Shown: in pieces, positions 61,239-64,000 of the stretch
How the letters are laid out: every line of letters begins with the position of its first letter
How positions within the stretch are numbered: position 1 is the stretch's first letter
From: an uncultured Phocaeicola sp.
Lineage (GTDB): Bacteria > Bacteroidota > Bacteroidia > Bacteroidales > Bacteroidaceae
Direction: 5' to 3'
NCBI GenBank assembly: GCA_944319745.1
Contig: CALUET010000022.1
Location: 62,001-126,000 of the forward strand
Length of the DNA: 64,000 bases
Translations under genes and position numbers: made by a program
The notes under the pieces: generated by a model
Seen by the model: the letters and a program-made list of their open reading frames with translations, nothing else
Databases searched by the model: none
What the model was told of the DNA's origin: nothing

Positions 61239-62378
61239 TTAATGATTATGAGTATGAGCCGGTATTGCATTGCTTGCAGAAGAGAGTTTCACATAAATGG
61301 CTCCCTGCATAACTACCTGTTCTCCTCCCGTCAAACCTGAAATAACTTCTACGCGTTCTCCATCGGTCGCGCCGAGCTTTACCTCTTGTTTCTTATATCC
61401 TTCTTCATCAAGGCGGACATAAACGAAATACAATCCCTGCTCTTCCGTAATGGCACTAACGGGAAGACTGATCACATTCTCCCGCTCCTTCGACAATAAA
61501 TATACCTCGACAAATGCTCCGGGGACAAGGTCTCCCGTATTGCGAAACTCGAAGGTCACAGGGATATAATACGACGAATCGCCCGAAGCTTTTCCATAAG
61601 ACAATAACCGCCCCTGCAATTCATCCAGCTGATAAGTGCGCCCGACTGACGGAACCCGGATATTGGCCGACGTGATTTTCGGCAAATAAGCGTAGTAACG
61701 TTCCGACACGTCTGCACGAAGCTGCAAACGTTCGGTTTTTGTAATGGCAGCCAACGGAGTGCCCAATGCCACGAACTCACCATCTTTAACCAATAAATTT
61801 TTCACATATCCCGAATATGGCGATTTAACGGCTACGCCTTTTCCGTCCTCACTCGGCGACAAGGCTTCATAAGCTATACGCGCGTTTTCATAAGTTTCCC
61901 GAATCGTGTTAAACTCGGCCTCGGACACAATGTTTTTTTCACGCATAGACTTGGCCCGATCGTACCCGTCTTTTGCTGTTTCATAGGCAATACGGGCACG
62001 TTTTATTTCATCACCATTTTGTAAATTCCCCGACGATATTGTAAACAAGGCCTCGCCTTTTTTCACAGACATCCCGTCGACCACCGGACGGGGAAAGGAA
62101 ATCACACCCGAAACGTTAGCCACAAGTTGCGATTCGTCGCCTTGCGCTGCAAGAATCTGCCCGCCGGTTTCGATTACATCGCGAAAAGTTCCGGCCTTAA
62201 CCGTGTCAACAACCACCCCGGCAGCCTTCGCCTTTTCGGGAGAAAGTATGATCTCATCTGAATGTCCCGCATGACTTTCTTCCGCATGACCGTGTTCGTC
62301 ATGATCATGATCCGCATGACCGGCACAGGATGCCGACAAGAAAACAGCCAACATCCCCATAAAAATTGTTTGTTTCAT
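61239..62378 (-). CDS. RND periplasmic adaptor lipoprotein with His-rich N-terminus
   Basis: 379 residues from MKQTIFMGMLAVFLSASC (lipobox Cys18). A longer frame from 62474 overlaps the upstream gene and lacks a sensible signal. Right after the Cys there is HADHDHDEHGHAEESHAGHS, a metal-binding stretch. The adaptor core has a barrel-sandwich half-motif (ISFPRPVVDGMSVKKGEALFTI), a coiled hairpin, then VKSPYSGYVKNLLVKDGEFVALGTPLAAI. CusB/CzcB-like. The N-terminal His cluster suggests it captures divalent or monovalent metal for the pump. Confidence 0.9.
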   Translation of the reverse strand: MKQTIFMGMLAVFLSASCAGHADHDHDEHGHAEESHAGHSDEIILSPEKAKAAGVVVDTVKAGTFRDVIETGGQILAAQGDESQLVANVSGVISFPRPVVDGMSVKKGEALFTISSGNLQNGDEIKRARIAYETAKDGYDRAKSMREKNIVSEAEFNTIRETYENARIAYEALSPSEDGKGVAVKSPYSGYVKNLLVKDGEFVALGTPLAAITKTERLQLRADVSERYYAYLPKITSANIRVPSVGRTYQLDELQGRLLSYGKASGDSSYYIPVTFEFRNTGDLVPGAFVEVYLLSKERENVISLPVSAITEEQGLYFVYVRLDEEGYKKQEVKLGATDGERVEVISGLTGGEQVVMQGAIYVKLSSASNAIPAHTHNH

Positions 62379-62470
62379 GAGCAATATAAAAAATGTATAA
62401 TTAATTATTAACAGAAAAAGTGGCGCAAAAGCGCAATAAGAGCCGGCGGTAACCGGTAAAAAACATGAGG

Positions 62471-62887
62471 TCAAATCAAGGAAGGAGGCGCACGAAGCCC
62501 CAGCGAACGCGGTATTTCCCGCGAATAAAGAGCCTCGCTATAACAAAACAATTCCTTCGCCGTCAGAATAAAATCGGGCGAAAGAATACAAGAATCCCCG
62601 GTTCCGGGATATATAAATGTATAGGAAGTATAATCGGGAACAAGCACGAGGTGATGAGAATCCGGCGATGCGCACTGAAAATGAGTGATACAATCGGTGC
62701 CACACGTATGCGCATCCTTATTATCGTCCGGGAAAGTATTTTCACAGCACTCGCAGAATGTTTTACAACAGGCAGCATCGGAATGCAAACAAAAAAGGCT
62801 TCCGTGATGATGATGAGGGAAAGCAGATGCCACCTGCATGAGGACGCAGATGATCAACAATACGTATGCTTTTTGTCTCTTTCCCAT
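62471..62887 (-). CDS. Cys/His-rich exported protein of the metal efflux operon
   Basis: 138 residues with an N-terminal signal peptide (VLLIICVLMQVASA) followed by FPHHHHGS and a Cys-dense block CCKTFCECCENTF, then THTCGTDCITHFQC-like spacing. Roughly ten cysteines in 70 residues suggest a metal-binding periplasmic protein. First gene of the efflux operon, with its own -7 box 23 nt upstream. It resembles small unnamed proteins preceding CusB-like genes in Bacteroidales. Its role as a sensor, chaperone or sponge is inference only. Confidence 0.8.
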   Translation of the reverse strand: MGKRQKAYVLLIICVLMQVASAFPHHHHGSLFCLHSDAACCKTFCECCENTFPDDNKDAHTCGTDCITHFQCASPDSHHLVLVPDYTSYTFIYPGTGDSCILSPDFILTAKELFCYSEALYSREIPRSLGLRAPPSLI

Positions 62888-62909
62888 ATCTTTTCATAAA
62901 TTTCACGGG

Positions 62910-62917
62910 CAAATATA
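62910..62917 (-). promoter_or_regulatory. Promoter -7 box for the metal efflux operon
   Basis: TATATTTG on the minus strand, 23 nt upstream of the ATG at 62887. I see no obvious MerR- or CopY-type operator next to it. Confidence 0.62.
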
Positions 62918-63048
62918 GACATTAAGATGCTTACATCCAAATAAATATCGTGCAACTGAATTGCAATCTTCAGGGATTTATCCGCCAAAAGTCCTGAAAC
63001 AAAAAATATTTACCGCCGAAACCTTACGGGAACGTTCTCCGCATACAC

Positions 63049-63114
63049 AAAAAAACATCCCGTCGTTTCCTCCTGTCCAACGAAATGTTTTATAGGAAAC
63101 AACGGGATGTTTTC
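63049..63114 (-). terminator. Terminator of the glyS-FKBP operon
   Basis: On the minus strand an 18-bp stem (63053-63070 with 63095-63113, one mismatch) with a 24-nt loop is followed by seven T, 15 nt after the FKBP stop. Confidence 0.8.
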
Positions 63115-63128
63115 ATTTACGCAACGCC

Positions 63129-63746
63129 TTATTCTTCCGCTTCCATGCTGCGGTCATCCGGACCTTCCGGGTGAACTACCCGCTCAAGATAGACTTCAAA
63201 TATCAAACTCGTGTAGCCGGGTATGCCACTATCTCCGTATGCTCCGTAAGCCATAAGGTAAGGAATGAACAACTGCACGTGCTCGCCTTCACGCATATGT
63301 AGCAGTGCTGTTGTCCAACCGGGGATAAGATTTTTTACAACGAACGGAGTAGGCTCATATCTTTTCGGCGTAACATTCAGGTCAAAATCGCCGGAATAAT
63401 TATCGTCGAAGACATAAGAGTTGATATAACTTCCCCGGTAATACACATAAACCGTGTCAGTGAAACTTGGAGTTATGCCCAACTCTTCGCTACCCCCCAA
63501 CGACTTTACATATACATAATCGTTATTCGTCAAAGGCATCGAGCTGAAAGCCGGATCAACTTTATAGTTCTGAAATTTCGCCCAGCCCGCGGGAGTTGGA
63601 TTAGCATTCACGATGGCCGCAATGGAATCAATAAATGCTTCATTCTCCCAGCGCCAATAATCATCGTCATCGTTATCGTCGCACGACACAAAACAAAACG
63701 TCAAAACATAAAGGAAAGCGGCAAAGCCGAATAATTTTATTTTCAT
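63129..63746 (-). CDS. FKBP-type peptidyl-prolyl isomerase lipoprotein
   Basis: 205 residues. The signal peptide ends FVSC (Cys22), followed by D-D-N-D-D-D-D, a strong acid-rich surface-export signal of Bacteroidetes lipoproteins. The C-terminal FKBP domain has VYYRGSYINSYVFDDN, VVKNLIPGWTTALLHMREGEHVQLFIP and LMAYGAYGDSGIPGYTSLIFEVYL. It would fold secreted or surface proteins. It starts 5 nt after glyS stops, hence probably co-transcribed with it. Confidence 0.9.
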   Translation of the reverse strand: MKIKLFGFAAFLYVLTFCFVSCDDNDDDDYWRWENEAFIDSIAAIVNANPTPAGWAKFQNYKVDPAFSSMPLTNNDYVYVKSLGGSEELGITPSFTDTVYVYYRGSYINSYVFDDNYSGDFDLNVTPKRYEPTPFVVKNLIPGWTTALLHMREGEHVQLFIPYLMAYGAYGDSGIPGYTSLIFEVYLERVVHPEGPDDRSMEAEE

Positions 63747-63751
63747 ATTTG

Positions 63752-64000
63752 TTATAATGTTTTCAGAAGACTTGTAATACTTACCTTGTCGGCTATGATA
63801 CTATTTAACTCGGAAATAGGAACTCGTTCCTGTTTCATCGTATCACGATTGCGCAATGTTACGCAATTATCTTCCAATGTTTGATGATCAACGGTGACAC
63901 AATACGGCGTACCGATGGCATCCTGACGACGATAACGTTTCCCGATACTGTCTTTCTCGTCGTATTGGCAGTTAAAATGGAACTTCAATTCATTGATGAT
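63752..64000 (-). CDS. glyS: Glycyl-tRNA synthetase, C-terminal end (truncated by window)
   Basis: The frame is open to the window edge. The last 83 residues read [31 protein letters not shown] then [17 protein letters not shown], the anticodon-binding domain of the dimeric (alpha2) class II GlyRS. The enzyme charges tRNA-Gly. It is upstream of the FKBP gene on the same strand. Upstream catalytic domain lies beyond the window. Confidence 0.9.
   Translation of the reverse strand: MINELKFHFNCQYDEKDSIGKRYRRQDAIGTPYCVTVDHQTLEDNCVTLRNRDTMKQERVPISELNSIIADKVSITSLLKTL

Noticed and set aside
1-64000. CRISPR arrays, insertion sequences, prophage, toxin-antitoxin or restriction genes
   Set aside because: No regularly spaced repeats, transposase or integrase motifs, or defence gene pairs were found; base use is even across the window.

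Overview
The window is bacterial chromosome from an anaerobic member of the Bacteroidales (Bacteroides/Parabacteroides/Barnesiella neighbourhood; species not determinable by eye). The evidence is the repeated Bacteroidetes -7 promoter box TAnnTTTG 20-70 nt upstream of many starts, the near absence of Shine-Dalgarno sequences, a fimbrillin-type lipoprotein, a probable glycine-lipid acyltransferase pair, acid-rich lipoprotein export signals, and Bacteroidetes-type division genes. I see no insertion sequence, prophage, CRISPR array or rRNA. It is almost entirely core genome, tightly packed in short operons.

Layout. 1-9.8 kb: end of a GH3 glycosidase, an xpt-pbuX purine salvage pair, a fimbrillin-like lipoprotein, a PhoA-type alkaline phosphatase, an NSS transporter plus helix-hairpin-helix protein, VanZ-like and CYTH proteins. 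9.8-14.2 kb: an overlooked 45-residue membrane protein, prfB, an acyl-CoA synthetase and an ArgE-type deacylase. 14.2-22 kb: dut-TPR-DUF4292-EnvC envelope operon, dgt, and the acyltransferase pair resembling GlsA/GlsB. 22.3-38 kb: a complete dcw division and cell-wall cluster (rsmH, ftsL, ftsI, murE, mraY, murD, ftsW, murG, murC, ftsQ, ftsA, ftsZ, then a GatB/YqeY gene) with no mraZ in front. 38-44 kb: GH76 lipoprotein, recO, tRNA-Glu with rpsT, lptB, mlaE-mlaF. 44-52 kb: DUF177-rpmF-fabH-era-der region, and an acyl-CoA dehydrogenase with EtfAB. 52-64 kb: a TlpA-like lipoprotein, an MscS channel, metA-U32, a CusCBA-like metal efflux operon led by a Cys/His-rich exported protein, an FKBP lipoprotein and the end of glyS.

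How it works together. Much of the window builds or divides the envelope: peptidoglycan precursor synthesis and divisome (dcw), amidase activation (EnvC-like), LPS export (LptB), phospholipid transport (MlaEF), aminolipids, fatty acid initiation (FabH), and outer-membrane lipoproteins. The most unusual features are in the divisome. FtsA carries about 125 extra C-terminal residues made of a tandem helical, TPR-like duplication ending in a probable amphipathic membrane helix. FtsZ has an extended tail without the usual C-terminal FtsA-binding peptide. Other points worth a look are a terminator hairpin directly in front of the CYTH gene, an RF2 with SPY instead of SPF and no frameshift site, a MetA whose Glu111 predicts acetyl-CoA use, and the small Cys/His-rich protein of the metal efflux operon. 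I did not find a clearly novel multi-gene system.
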